64,000 nt of DNA, taken from the NCBI GenBank assembly GCA_950295325.1, contig OX485807.1:21423666-21487665 (forward strand). Direction: 5' to 3'. A program made the position numbers and the translations under genes. Shown one piece after another: positions 12,731 to 25,285 of the stretch; positions within the stretch are counted from its first letter, which is position 1; the number at the start of each line of letters is the position of its first letter. The notes under the pieces are model-generated. The model did not search any database. It saw only the letters and a list, made by a program, of their open reading frames with translations, and was not told where the DNA came from. This stretch comes from Polytrichum commune (taxonomy: Eukaryota; Streptophyta; Polytrichopsida; Polytrichales; Polytrichaceae).

Positions 12731-15700
12731 ATGCAAGTGCAAGAAGATGCGGTGAGTAGTGCCGAGGAGCAGGACAAATGGCTGGCAGACGCCATGGCTC
12801 TGGTCCAGCACAATGCTTTCTACATGCACCGCGCTGTGGTTAGTCCTCCAGATCCCCTTCACTCAATTCCTCTTCTCAACTCACACACGGGTTCACTAGA
12901 ATGCACGCACTCGATTCCGAGATCATTCGATTGGGACGATGATTACCACTTACACGGATTTTTAATGGGAATAGTACCCCTTTTCTTTTGTAGGAATAGC
13001 AGTGCACTGCGATGAAACCCTAAATAAATCAGAACGCGTTTCTTGCCATTTTTTGACGAATGTTCTCCTGGATCGCTTGGGAATCCTCCTGTGCATTGGT
13101 TGGAGTGGAATTCAATCACGGGTTTGGGATTAACTTTGTAAGTCGGCTGGGCATGTGTGATGCAGGATGCAAATAATCTGCGGGATGCTTTAAAGTTCTC
13201 AGCTCAAATGCTGTCAGAACTTCGTACTTCGAAATTATCCCCACAGAAGTACTATGAGCTCTGTATCCTGATTTATACTTAATTTGCCAATGGATGTCGT
13301 CATTGTCGTTTATTGGGAGGATTAGTTGTGTTTCTCGCCGAGTTGATGAATTAATGAGGGTTTGGCAAGTGAAGTTTTAGTTGTGCGAGTTTTACTGATA
13401 TTTTGAGGCCCTTAACCTTTGAGTTAGACATGAGGACATTCGACGAGTTGAGGCAATTGGAAGTTTTCTTCAAAGAAGAGACAAGAAGGGGCCGTACCAA
13501 TGCCGACTTATATGAGCTTGTTCAACATTCTGGCAACATACTACCACGATTGTAAGGTCCTGACTATATTGATGAATTGTCGTTCACAATGATCCGCAAG
13601 TATGGGATTGGCGTTTAGCTGGAGGCACAGGCTTTTACAAGAGGACCTGTCAGAATAATCATCCCAACCATGCCTGAAATCTCTACATATTCAGAAAGCA
13701 TAACACCTGAACAGTGACTGCATCTTGATTTGATGGGCTCTGGGTTGCAGATATCTCCTTATCACAGTTGGATCAGTGTACATCAAATCCCAGGAGGCAC
13801 CAGCAAAGGATATTTTAAAGGACCTAGTGGAGATGAGTCGTGGAGTCCAACAACCAATTCGTGGTCTTTTCTTGCGAAGCTACCTCTCTCAGATCAGTCG
13901 AGACAAATTGCCAGATGCTGGTTCAGATTATGAAGGGTAATGGATCAAACCTTTTCAACTTCAAGATCACCTCCAACTAATTCCAGTATTTCCAATATTC
14001 TCTGGAGCTTCTCTTTAGAAATTGTTTTCCAGGTTGAGAATGTAAGTTCACAGCTGTCTTGGTGCAATGAACTGTGAGAAGGATATCTTCAGTCATCTTG
14101 GTTCCTTGAAAGAATTCGCTGGTTGTGGTGACTTTATCTACATAGCAAGCATCAACTGAAATTGTGCTAGAAGTGTGCATGGACACTGGCATCCATGCGA
14201 GCTGTGGTCTTCAGGATTTCTCTTAATTTTGACTTTCAATTCACAGGGAAGGTGGAAATGTGATGGACGCAGTAGAATTTGTTCTTCAAAACTTCACCGA
14301 GATGAACAAATTGTGGGTGCGGATGCAACATCAGGTGTGATTGCATAAAAGTACTCAATTTCTATTCACTTGTGAGAAGTGTACGTTCCATCTGCCTTTT
14401 GACTTGTGAATGACCCTTCAGTTATATTGGTGCAAGTTGGATTCCCTCAAAAACATTTGTTGTAACAGAACCAGTAATGTAACATTTACCATTACTCTTG
14501 GCTGCAGGGACCCGCTAGGGAAAAAGAAAAACGTGAAAAAGAAAGAAGTGAATTGCGGGACTTGGTGAGCTTTGTGTTAATTTCTTTGTGGTTCTACTGT
14601 ACCTCTCAATGTCCTGATTCAACCTTATGACTTTACCAGATTCCATTTCCAACCGTCCGTTTCCTTGGGTTCATTGTTTGTCTGTTAATGTGGAGGTGAT
14701 TTTGATGTTGGCTTAATTATATATATTATGGCAAAGTACTGAATACAAATGTCTCAATAAGCCAGGGGTTGATCCACTTTTAATGCGTTCTGTGATTACT
14801 ACTTCCAACAGTCTTCCAGTACGTTCCTCCGATTTTAGTGTTAAGAGTACTTTTCAAAGGCTCCAGATCATCATATTCAATTGGTATCCTAGACAGTCAC
14901 ACAAAAACCATCATTGAAACTCAATTTGTGGGGTATCTCTTGTGCTCCAGGTGGGCAAGAATTTGCATGTTTTGAGTCAGCTTGAAGGTGTGGGCCTGGA
15001 GATGTACAAGGATGTTGTACTCCCACGAGTCCTTGAACAGGTATAGTTCTTGGGGCATTGTAGCATGGGTCCTGACTGTTAATTAGGCAGGTGCAGGATT
15101 CATCTGCTTGTTGAAAAGCAGATGCTACCTTAACTTTGCACTGCTGAGGCCTGGTTTCCAAGGATCCTTCTGTATTTTATTCATTCCCTTGGCAAAGGTA
15201 TAGCAGTCTGAGTTTGTTAGCATGGGGTCTAGTGCTTTTACTGGCAGCTAATGAGCAACAAATGATGCCATGAGTATCCTCATGTACTCCTCTAGGTACT
15301 TTGTTCTTCTTACTCCATGAGGTGTTTTACTGAGTTATGTATCTTGTAATTCTTGGGGTTTGGCAAATCATTTTATGTGCTAATACAATGTTTTGCGATC
15401 TTCAGATTGTGAATTGCAAGGATGAGATTGCGCAGTACTACTTGATGGATTGCATCATTCAGGTGTTTCCAGATGATTTCCATCTGCAGACTTTGGAAAC
15501 ACTTCTAAGTGCATGCCCCCAGTTACAGGTATTGTTTCAATTAGGTTTATATTTCTAAATTGTGTGTTTAGGTTGCTCAGAGGAGGTTCTATTTAGCAGA
15601 GTCATTTGGTGAGAGAAGACTGTCTGCTGGAACGAGAATTAATGATGGGTCCAGTGTTTGTGTTCTTGTTGTTTGTTTGGAGAATCTCTGCACATCAGCA

Positions 15701-18700
15701 AGTTCTTATTTCTCTATAAACAGGAGATATCTGCATATAGGTATTGAGGATGGAACTGTCCTGTGTATTAAGCCTTAAATAAGTTGAACCTGATCTATCA
15801 AGAATGTGGATATGATACAGCCAACAGTAGATATCAAGACAGTGATGTCTCAGTTGATGGAGCGCCTCTCAAAATATGCTGCTGCATCCCCTGAAGTCTT
15901 ACCCGAGTTTCTCCAAGTTGAAGCCTTTACAAAGTTCAGTCATGCTGTTGTTGAGGTAGCAACTACTACCTTCCTGCCTCCAGTTTACTTGGCATTGGTG
16001 AAGGATTTGTTTTACCCTCTCATCTTCAGAGCAAGGGAGTTTAACTACATGATACTTGTCTCTTCATATGTTGATTATGGGATTCGTGTACTTGGAACTA
16101 GTTCTAATACTTCCATGTAGGATGTATATTCATTTGTCAAACAAGATTCCATCTGCCTTATTTGATTTATATTCTCATATTGGATCAATAACTCATCAGA
16201 CCAGGTCTGTGGCATGTGTTTCTGTTTATGACATCTATATGTACACAAATGTGGCTAGGTGATTGAGGCACAACCAGACATGCCATTGGTGGGAGCTGTG
16301 AGTCTTCATGTGGCTCTGCTCACATTTGTGTTACGTGTACATGTGGATCGCCTTGATTATGTGGATCAAGTTCTGGTAAATTATTCATACTCGCGTAGCT
16401 TTTTATTACTTGTTGCTCTAGTTATTGTTATAGGATCTAATTGGCAAAGACATCTCGTCAGTGTTGTAGAATACTGAGGTTTGACATTTTGGTAGATGAT
16501 TGTGAAATTGAGGCTATAAGACGATGAACTCCTCCTATGGTTAGCAAGTGAAAGTTCTTTGGTAAGAGGAATTCCCCATAAAATGGTGTAGGGGATGGTG
16601 CTGTCCATGATTTCTCATTCAAGCTACAATCTTGTAACTGGCCAAATTTTAATGGGGAGGAATGGATTTTATTCCTCGATTTGGTGTACAGATAAATTGT
16701 GATTTGAGTAGTAGATTACAGGTCAATGGACTGAGTTTCGAAGGGGGTCATGGTGGTAATTGACCATAGGGAGTCTGACTTCATGCTTCTGATGACAGGG
16801 GGCTTGTGTAAAGAAGCTGGAAGGGAAGGGTAAGGTGAAGGATGCAAAAGCAACCAAGCAGATTGTGGCACTTTTGAGTGCACCTCTAGAGAAATACAAG
16901 GATGTTGTAGTGGTTTTAAAGCTTGGAAATTATGCCAAGGTGATGGAGCACCTAGACTATGACACAAATAGAGTGATGGCAGTGGTCCTGATACAATCCA
17001 TCCTCGCAAACAACACTCTTATTACAGCTCCAGACAAGGTTTGCTTTCTTTTGAAATATCATCTCTTTCTGGTCAAAAACTTGCAAGCACGTGGGGCTTA
17101 CTATTGGTTTGATGAGTTTCTTTTGCGAGTCTGGTATGACTTTCCCTATTGTCTCGATTGTGCTAAAGAAAACGTGTTGTTGAGGACTGTACGTACCATT
17201 ACATGACAATTAAGCCTGGAGACTTTTTGTGTGCTATGTTGTGGAGGCAAGATGCAATAATTATCAATTAATTAATTTTACCTCTTTGCACAGACTCCAG
17301 AAATTAATCAAAGTACCTTGTATTCTAGAGAGGCAGACTGATCTTTTGTTCTGTGATGATACAGGTGGATGCTCTCTTTGAGCTTTTGAAAGAGCTCATT
17401 CAAGATAGTGAAGGTGCACCATCAATAGATGAGGTACTTATGGTCATTTGTGGAACCGTTCTTTCCTCTATTTCAAGCTCTTATAACTATATTTCATCTC
17501 GAAATCGACTTTGAAGAGTTGCATACGCACAGGTGACTGACAGATGATTTCTTTATTCTGACTTGGGTACAGTTGGATGAAGAGGATTTCAAGGAAGAGC
17601 AAAATTTAGTAGCACGGTTGGTGCATATGTTGGTGAATGATGATAATGAGCAGATGTTCCAGGTGGGTGCCAAGGATACCCATTCTCATATATTGAACTA
17701 ATATGTGAATTTTCATTTCATTTGCAAGTTGATAATTTTCAATGATGCTCTGTCTGAATGGCTTATTTTGAGGTGTGCCTGCAGATTTTGACAACTGCAA
17801 GAAAGCAATTTGGTCAAGGTGGCCCAAAGCGACTCCCGTTTACTCTGCCCCCTCTCATCTTTGCTGCCCTCAAGGTGTGAAAAGTTGTGACGTCAATGAC
17901 AATTGTCATTTCAAATTATATTCTTCTGAATTGAGATGATCTAAAGTAATCACATATATAGGTACTAACAATTTTGGTAAATGTGTGTCCTATTGCGATT
18001 TGTTAAGATGGCACTTATAAGCTCTTAGACCTATGTTATTTGGAAGTGTTCCCCCGATCATTGGCTACAATTGTGCAGGTTCTTGAATTCCTTTTATATG
18101 CATAGGAAACATGGAATATATATATATATATAATTATATAATTATTTGCATTCTTCAAAAGAGTTCACAGATCTGTACATATCAAATGGTTGTCATGGTT
18201 GGGTACAGTTGGTGCGTTCACTGCAAGGTCAAGAACTGACAGATGATGGACCTGTGTCACTCAAGAAGGTCTTCCAATTTTTACATCAGGTGAGGCTCAA
18301 GCGCACTATTCCAATCTGCTGAAGTTATGATATTGTTTTGTGTACTGTACAGATAAATCTAATTTTGTTGCCAAGTTCCTATCTGCATAGAGGATTATGT
18401 TTCATTCAATCACCTCATAAGATCACAAATGTTGTGATCGTGGAATCCTTCTCATTGAAGTTGTTCTCTTTAATATGTAGACTGTGGAGGCTTTGTCAAT
18501 GGTACCGGCTCCAGAACTTGCCTTGAGATTGTACTTGCAATGTGCAGAGGTATCTCTTCTTGCCTTTGCACAGGGAACTTCTTTAGTGTCTAATTTTCCT
18601 CTTTCAAAAATCATTCTTAACCATTTGTATAATATTTCTAACACCCAGGAGATAGCTTTTTTATCATTTGAGGACCACTTGCTACAAGTGGCTGTTAACT

Positions 18701-20352
18701 GTAGAAGAGAGGTCTAAAGTGTTCTTTGCTCACCAAAGCATACCACCTCAGAAATTCTAAATAGCTCTTGGGAGAGACCCATTTCATATGCCTCCTGAGG
18801 GAATGCTCTTATGCAATCCTTTCATTTATTTGGTACTTAGATCTTGAAAGGTGTGATATATAGTTACTAGAAGTTAAGCTTAGCTTTGTAGACATACCGT
18901 GCTAATTCCGTTCTTCCTTGTGTTAGTGTTTGGAAAAGTCCTCAAGACTGATTGATTATGCTGTTGGTGTCTGCTCCATGACCAGGCTGCAGGTGTTTGT
19001 AACCTGGAACCAGTTGCTTATGAGTTCTTCACTCAGGCTTTCATGATCTATGAAGAGGAAATTGCAGTACGTCCTTTTTAACGACTACTTCTTTGTTGCT
19101 ACTGTTACATTTAAGCCCTTCCCTATGTTTATTCACATGAATGTGGATCTGGCACTAGTGATCAACGTCTGGCCTATGATGTGCAGGATTCAAAGGCACA
19201 GGTGACCGCTCTTCAACTTATTATTGGCACCTTGCAGAGGACAAGAGTATTTGGGGTTGAAAATAGAGATACACTCACCCATAAAGCCACAGGGGTAAAC
19301 AACTTATCCAACAGATTTCATTTAGTAGCCTTGTTGACTACTTAGAGAATCTGCTGCAAGTTGGTAATTAGTTAAAAATTCTTTGTTGGTTATTCTAAAG
19401 TGAGCTTGTATAAGTTCTGATGGTGTTACAGAGACCTGAAAAGATGTGGTCATTGTTTTCTTGAAGTTGTGCAGACTTCAAATCTACAGTATGCTCTTTG
19501 TTCATGTACCTTGCAAGTGGACATTCACCACTTTTAAGGTTTACACAGTGTAGCTTGCTGTATATAACAGATGTTTACAATTCTGAAACACAAGTTTGCT
19601 TGTGGCATAATTTGGTGCTTGATGTGTGTGCAGTACTCTGCTAAGTTGCTGAAGAAGCCTGACCAATGTACGGCAGTCTATGCTTGCTCTCATCTTTTCT
19701 GGGTTGAAGAGGGAAGTGGTGTGAAAGACGGTGAAAGGTAAGTTGGCTCATGAGGTTATTGGTTTTCTGTTGTTGTTATACTTTTGGAACCCCTGTTTCT
19801 TGTGACATTGCAAGAGGGTTGTGTTCGAATTACAGGTACTACTGCTTTCTAATTATTGAGGGGAATGTTTGTGATGATTCCTCACAGGGTGTTGCTATGT
19901 TTGAAACGGGCATTGCGAATTGCAAATGCTGCTCAGCAGATGTCCAGCGCCACTAGGGGCAGCAATGGACCTATGACTCTCTTCGTTGAGATTCTTAACA
20001 AGTATGTGCTGAATTGCAAACATGTAGTCTCAGTCAAGTCTTTACAAACACATTCCCCATGAATTACTGTTCAGATATTCTGTCAAGTTCAGCGATTTCA
20101 TGAAGAGCTAACAATGCGCTCCTTTGATTCGGCAGATATTTGTATTACTTTGAGAAGGGTAACACTCAAGTCACAAGTACAATCATACAAGGACTTTTGG
20201 AGCTTATTGTTACAGAAATACAAAGTGAAAACACGACACAAGACTTGCAGGTGGATGCGTTCTTGGCAAACACATTAAGATACATCCAGTTTCAGAAGCA
20301 TAAAGGTGACTCTGTGGCGGAGCGGTACATTGACATCCAAGTACCAAGCTAG
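12731..20352 (+). CDS. VPS35: retromer subunit VPS35
   Basis: VPS35 is the scaffold of the cargo-recognition retromer core (VPS26-VPS29-VPS35), which works at endosomes in receptor recycling. I place 21 GT-AG exons: 12731-12838, 13166-13262, 13428-13551, 13751-13936, 14247-14334, 14508-14564, 14951-15040, 15406-15528, 15821-15955, 16259-16375, 16799-17038, 17365-17433, 17573-17662, 17785-17874, 18209-18289, 18481-18549, 18986-19066, 19187-19294, 19634-19737, 19888-20001 and 20136-20352. They join to 2,388 nt and 795 aa, against about 790 in Arabidopsis. The PRLYLL motif that contacts VPS26 is at residues 108-113, split by intron 3. The DKW...NAFYMHRA start and the C-terminal LRYI...ERY block are family hallmarks, and the rest is alpha-solenoid. 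An upstream in-frame ATG at 12,683 would add 16 residues. I prefer 12,731 because the family's N-terminus is short there. Confidence 0.97.
18116..18132. repeat. (AT)n microsatellite in VPS35 intron 14
   Basis: A short AT dinucleotide run lies inside the intron between the exons ending at 17,874 and starting at 18,209. It is a simple repeat with no coding effect. Confidence 0.8.
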
Positions 20353-22727
20353 GGAGTTGGCATAGGATTTTATGTCAAGTTCTCCAGTCTGTCCATAAGC
20401 ACTTTAAGCTTCTGGTTTGGACTTGTAAAGGATTGTTTTTGTTACTCCATTGTTTCTTTTTGACTCATGGTAGTATATCTGTATGTAGTACCAGATCATC
20501 ACTCTGAGAGGGTGCAAGATTTTGGTTAGCAGTTCTGGCTGTAGTTGACTGTATAGTAATGCTATAGAATAACCTTCTTGCTCTTGCAGCTTGTGTACTT
20601 GTGTCAGTGCTCCATTGAAAGCTCTCAACCAGTATTTCAACTCTGGTTTTTTGAAGCCTTGTACATTTTGTCATTCAAGGCAAGGTTCTTACACATTTGT
20701 GAATTAGGAAATTCCTCTAAACTCTAAAGCGTTGTAGTTCGACATTTCCTTTCAGCAGTCGCCTCAAAAGTGTTGGATTTAAAATTGAAGATTTAAAATT
20801 TAAAACAATCCTGTGAATATGTAAAAGAGGTGAAAGTTGGAGGATATTAAGTTGGAGGACGTCATGTACAACACCGTAATATAAACTTCAATCTTATCAT
20901 AATATAGGTTCTTCCCAAGAAACCCATTTTGGGTTGGTGAAACCCATTTCTTCCCCGATCAATATAACTTCAATCAAACATATAAGCCGTGCAATTTGGA
21001 GACGAATACAATATGTCAATATATCAAAGTCGAAAGGGGTTGTGTTTTTGCTGTGTTGGGAGATCATGTCGACATTGTTTATCATTGGTTGCCACCAATG
21101 AAGTGATATCCAAATACGAATTATTTTTGTACATACTGTACAAATAGAGAATGTTCAAATCTTCCAATCCCTATGACACATTGTTCAAAACCAGTGCACT
21201 GATGTTTGGAAGCTCTTTCATGAGAGTACAGGGTTGAAATTATTCTGGATAGATACCATTTTGTGCATACCATTTGCACACTTGTCAGACATCATCGTAA
21301 GAGATATCACAAAAGAAGTTTTAGCACTATGTAAGTTGCAAACAACACATCTGAATCTGAAGCCCACTTTAATAGGCCTACCTGATCATTTCCACCAGAT
21401 CATTTCAGCTCAAGGACAGTAAGACCATATCCTTGTACATGCAATTCACTTGAAGAAGATTGGATCATTTGAAATGAAGACACCATATATTCTAGAACGC
21501 TTACGACAGTAATCAAGGGGTCAGATTCCAGAAAGAATTGGATTTCGGGTTCAAGATCCCAGAGACACAATTTGGCTGGGATAAAATGTGTATACGATGC
21601 TACGACAGCCAAGAGTTGTCTCTTCAAACTGGAAAACCAAATCAGAAACACTTGGTATCATCATTGCATATGGAGGGTTTATAGACAACCCTCATGTTTA
21701 CAAAGCAACACAAGACTACAAATGTTATCACCTTATATGGCACCATTGGGCAACTGCTTGTAGGCGTACAAATGGCTTCCTATCAAGTGATGAAAAACAT
21801 ATATATTTGCCTAACCCTGGTCGAATTCGAAGTCATAGCAAATAATACTTCTTTCGTGGCAGGTTGGCAGATGAAAACAGTGGCCAAACATGAGAAGGAA
21901 CAACTTATTCGATGATTACAGCTTTACAGTCATTCGCAAATTACAGTCCACATATTTCCAAACCAACAACAGACTGCAAATATCATCAACCTATATGGTA
22001 CCATATAGGGTGCAACTGCTTATGGGCATACGAATGGCTTCCTATTGAGAGCTGAAAAACATACATATCCGCCAAACCCTAGTCGAGTGCGAAGTTATAG
22101 CAAATGCTACTCCTGTCGTGTCAGGTTGCCAGATCAAAACAGTAACATAACATGCGAATTAAGTCCTCCGACGAATATAATATCACAAGTTTCATTCGCA
22201 AATTGCAGTTCACATGCTTCACATTCGCACTCAGAATGAGTAGGAGGTTTGGTTGCATCAACGAGCAAGCTCTCACCAAATGCTTTGATATCCTCATCGT
22301 GCATCACAAACATACACCTTCCCCGACATGTAACACAACCCACACCAAGAATTCATTCGGTATACAAATGTGGGCGTTAGTACTTGGCAGATATTTCGTA
22401 ATTAATACTAAAGTAGTTGCAAAAGCTAAGAATTCGATTACTATGTGTTTACCATTGTTGCAAAACGCAAACCCTAACAACGACTGCAACGATAAGAATC
22501 CTTGCAATGAAGCTACCAAAATTATAAAACTCAAACCCTAATATCGATTGTAATCCTTGATGGGAGATAGAAGCCTACAGGAAAGAGAAGAGTTTATAAC
22601 AAGGCCCAAGTTGCCCGTCATCGCCCGTCGCCTCTATTCTCCTCTCCCATATCAAGATTAAATTAAATTAAATTAAATTAGGGTTCTCGCGCCATGCCAG
22701 GTCGGTCTCCATTTATCTTTATGTCCC
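20353..22727. other. VPS35 3' flank and intergenic sequence with a diverged tandem duplication
   Basis: The first few hundred bases are presumably the VPS35 3' untranslated region. From about 21,703 to 22,220 two imperfect copies lie head to tail with a period near 262 bp. Shared blocks include CAACTGCTTGTAGG-like, AATGGCTTCCTAT and CATTCGCAAATTACAGT-like sequences. Two CAAACCCTAA motifs (about 22,469 and 22,532), an (ATTAA)n run (22,655-22,680) and TTAGGGTT near 22,679 make this look promoter-like. I find no gene that would use it. The 129-codon frame at 22,152-22,541 has no recognisable features. Confidence 0.5.
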
Positions 22728-22730
22728 TAA

Positions 22731-23103
22731 GAGCATCTCCACCCTTGGGCAGAAGGCAGGCTCTCGAAATGCGCTTTGAAGGGCTCCAAGCATGCACTAA
22801 ATTTTTTTAGGGTGGCACTCCCCCACCGTTACTTGCATACTGGCTCTTCAAGTCGAAAAATTGTCGGGAATATTCCCTGATTCCCAAAAGTGGCACGATT
22901 CACTGAATCGCAAGTGGATGAGGCCCCGGAATGTGGGCGCAGCAAGAGCAACGCTCACCCGCGAGGATAGTGAGTGGAGCCGGAAGTTTGAAGAGCCCTG
23001 GCAATCGAGGCCTCGGTGTTGGGGAGGGGTGGGGCAGGTTTTTCTCCAAGACCGCGTTAAAGGGCTTGCCAAGTCCCTTTAACGCGGCAGGGTGGAGATG
23101 CTC
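22731..23103. mobile_element. PIF/Harbinger-like MITE
   Basis: The ends are 15-bp terminal inverted repeats, GAGCATCTCCACCCT at the left and its exact reverse complement at the right. They are flanked by direct TAA triplets at 22,728-22,730 and 23,104-23,106. A 3-bp TWA duplication is the mark of PIF/Harbinger (Tourist-like) elements, and GAGCATCTCCA ends are common in plant MITEs. The 373-bp element has no transposase. Near the right end is an internal hairpin at 23,052-23,087 with a 13-bp stem (CCGCGTTAAAGGG). The assignment is inferred from ends and duplication only. Confidence 0.75.
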
Positions 23104-23106
23104 TAA

Positions 23107-25165
23107 AAGATATACTTATGTGGTTCCTAAATACTAGCTAAGCACTTGTCATGGACATTATTTGTCGTTTTATGACTTCCATCGACCTTCCAAACATAGA
23201 ATTGTACGGCTAGAGTAAGCATTGGGAAGGAGACACCACAATGACCGCTTTGATATGTAGTCTATGGAAAAAATGAATGCTCCTTTGGTTCCAAAATATA
23301 CCATTAAAAACTTCACATTTGTCTATCAAGGTTTACATTAGTACAAAACAATTGATCTTAAACTAAGAGGAGGCTTGTATTTATTAAAGATTTTTCATCC
23401 ACAATGCATAAGTTCATTGCCCATATGTCTCGAAGCCAAAGTATAATATCTAAGAAGTAATACACACAATGTACGAGGAGTTTTCAACTCTTTTATTTGC
23501 AAAATTCAAAGCTTGTGTGGATTTCCTACGTGATTTAGAAGTGCCGAGGCTATGGTTCATATATTCCAAATTCACCACCTATCCCTAATGTGAATTGTCC
23601 TACTTGCTAAAATTATGTCATTCATTTGTGTAGATCCAAATTAGTTTCATTACGATCAATAATCCATTGTATTCTCATGCTACACACAAATGTCATTGTT
23701 TTGAGATTCAACCTTGCATTTAGTTATAAGGACATTGTTTTGCGAAGATAATCATGACTCCAATAGCAAAACATATGTTTTCGATACACATTACCTCATG
23801 GTATCACATGCACTCGCCTACATATTTAGAAAACAAAATTATCTCCAAGTTTTCTATAAAGATGGCATGACGTGTGAAGATTACTTCCCATATGATACTC
23901 AAATTTCACAAAAAATACGTCCACCTTTACATTTTTGTCATTGTAGAGCACTCTGGAGATAATTAAAAGTCACCACTTTGATAGTCCTTTGATTGTGCAA
24001 TGGCTGGTCTTCATTACCAATAAAGGTATTTTTTTAGTGTGGCATGTACCAGTAATCATAATTGGTTTTTTTAAAGTAATTAATGTTTGCATATAATATT
24101 TGTTTTCTTTTTAATACAACACACACATACACACTATAGAATTAAGTTGTTAACATGTTAGAACCCAACATTAATGTTGCTTCCGTATTCCTTTGAATTC
24201 TCATAAACACTTATTCTCTTCTTCCACATATTATTCAACCTTCATTGTAATTGAAGTGCTTCAAATTCTTACCCTTTATAGGATGAAAACCCCAACTACC
24301 ATGAAAGATTATAGCATTGTTGACAACTCATCATGCATGCATTCCAAAAAAAGTCATTTTTTTCAAATTAAAACACAACTTAAGGTTGCACATTCATTGA
24401 ACACACCTCAAATTAGTGCATGAACATGTGCCCATCATTTTTAACATAACATTTGAGAAAATAAATTATAACTTGTAGTTTATTTTGAAAATAGTCTCAA
24501 ACATATGTCCTAAGCTCATGTTAATGTCATTGGTATGGGATCAAAGATGCATAAACATATTTGAATTAAATAGTGACAACCAATGTAGGTAAAAGTGGAT
24601 AAAGATTAATCCATGTGTGCATGTCTTGGACAATCATGACCATTGAAAAATTTGGGAGACGCCTCTACCAACAAATACCATGATTGTATCGGTTGTATGG
24701 TAGTTAGTAGTTGCATTTATCTACTCTTCACAATCATCCATTGCTTCTTGTGTGGATCCACTTTTATGTGAAACTTGCTAGATCTTAATGACAACGGAAT
24801 ACATAAGAAAGATACCAAGGGCAAGAGAAGACATAAGGAGAAGAATTCCGTTCTCACACGTAAGGAGAAGACACCTAAGGGCAAGAGAACGAATACCAAT
24901 GTAGTATTTGTAAGATGTAATAAAATATGGTACATAGCTCATACTCAATGAAAATGGGCAATCATGTTAGAAAAATGCTTTTGATATATCTTTTATGCTT
25001 GATGATGATTTAGGTTTTCATTGGAGGAGGCCAGCTAGTAATGGGAAATTTGCAATAGGGGGGAGGCTATCGCCGCGAGTCAGGTCTGGAACCGAACCTC
25101 GCCCCAGGACCCACTTACTTCCGCCGAGCCTACCCCGAGCCGAGAGTAACGAGCCGAACCTAGAC
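23107..25165. other. intergenic sequence upstream of RPL10A
   Basis: AT-rich sequence without a supportable gene. Open frames are short and without motifs. Around 24,800-24,900 two AAGGGCAAGAGAA and two AAGGAGAAGA blocks form a small imperfect duplication. From about 25,060 the composition turns GC-richer, consistent with the promoter of the ribosomal protein gene. Confidence 0.5.
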
Positions 25166-25173
25166 TAGGGTTT
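25166..25173. promoter_or_regulatory. telo-box upstream of RPL10A
   Basis: TAGGGTTT is the reverse complement of the telo-box and lies about 113 bp before the RPL10A ATG. Telo-boxes are well established in plant ribosomal protein promoters, so the site is plausible by both sequence and position. Confidence 0.65.
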
Positions 25174-25285
25174 TACAAAGGCTGGGCAGAGAACTTCAGG
25201 CGGCCTCTTTGGCTTTTGCCTCTCTCGCTTCAGCTGCCGCCCGCACCTCATCCGCGGACCAGCAGGCCCGCCATCGCCATCCACC

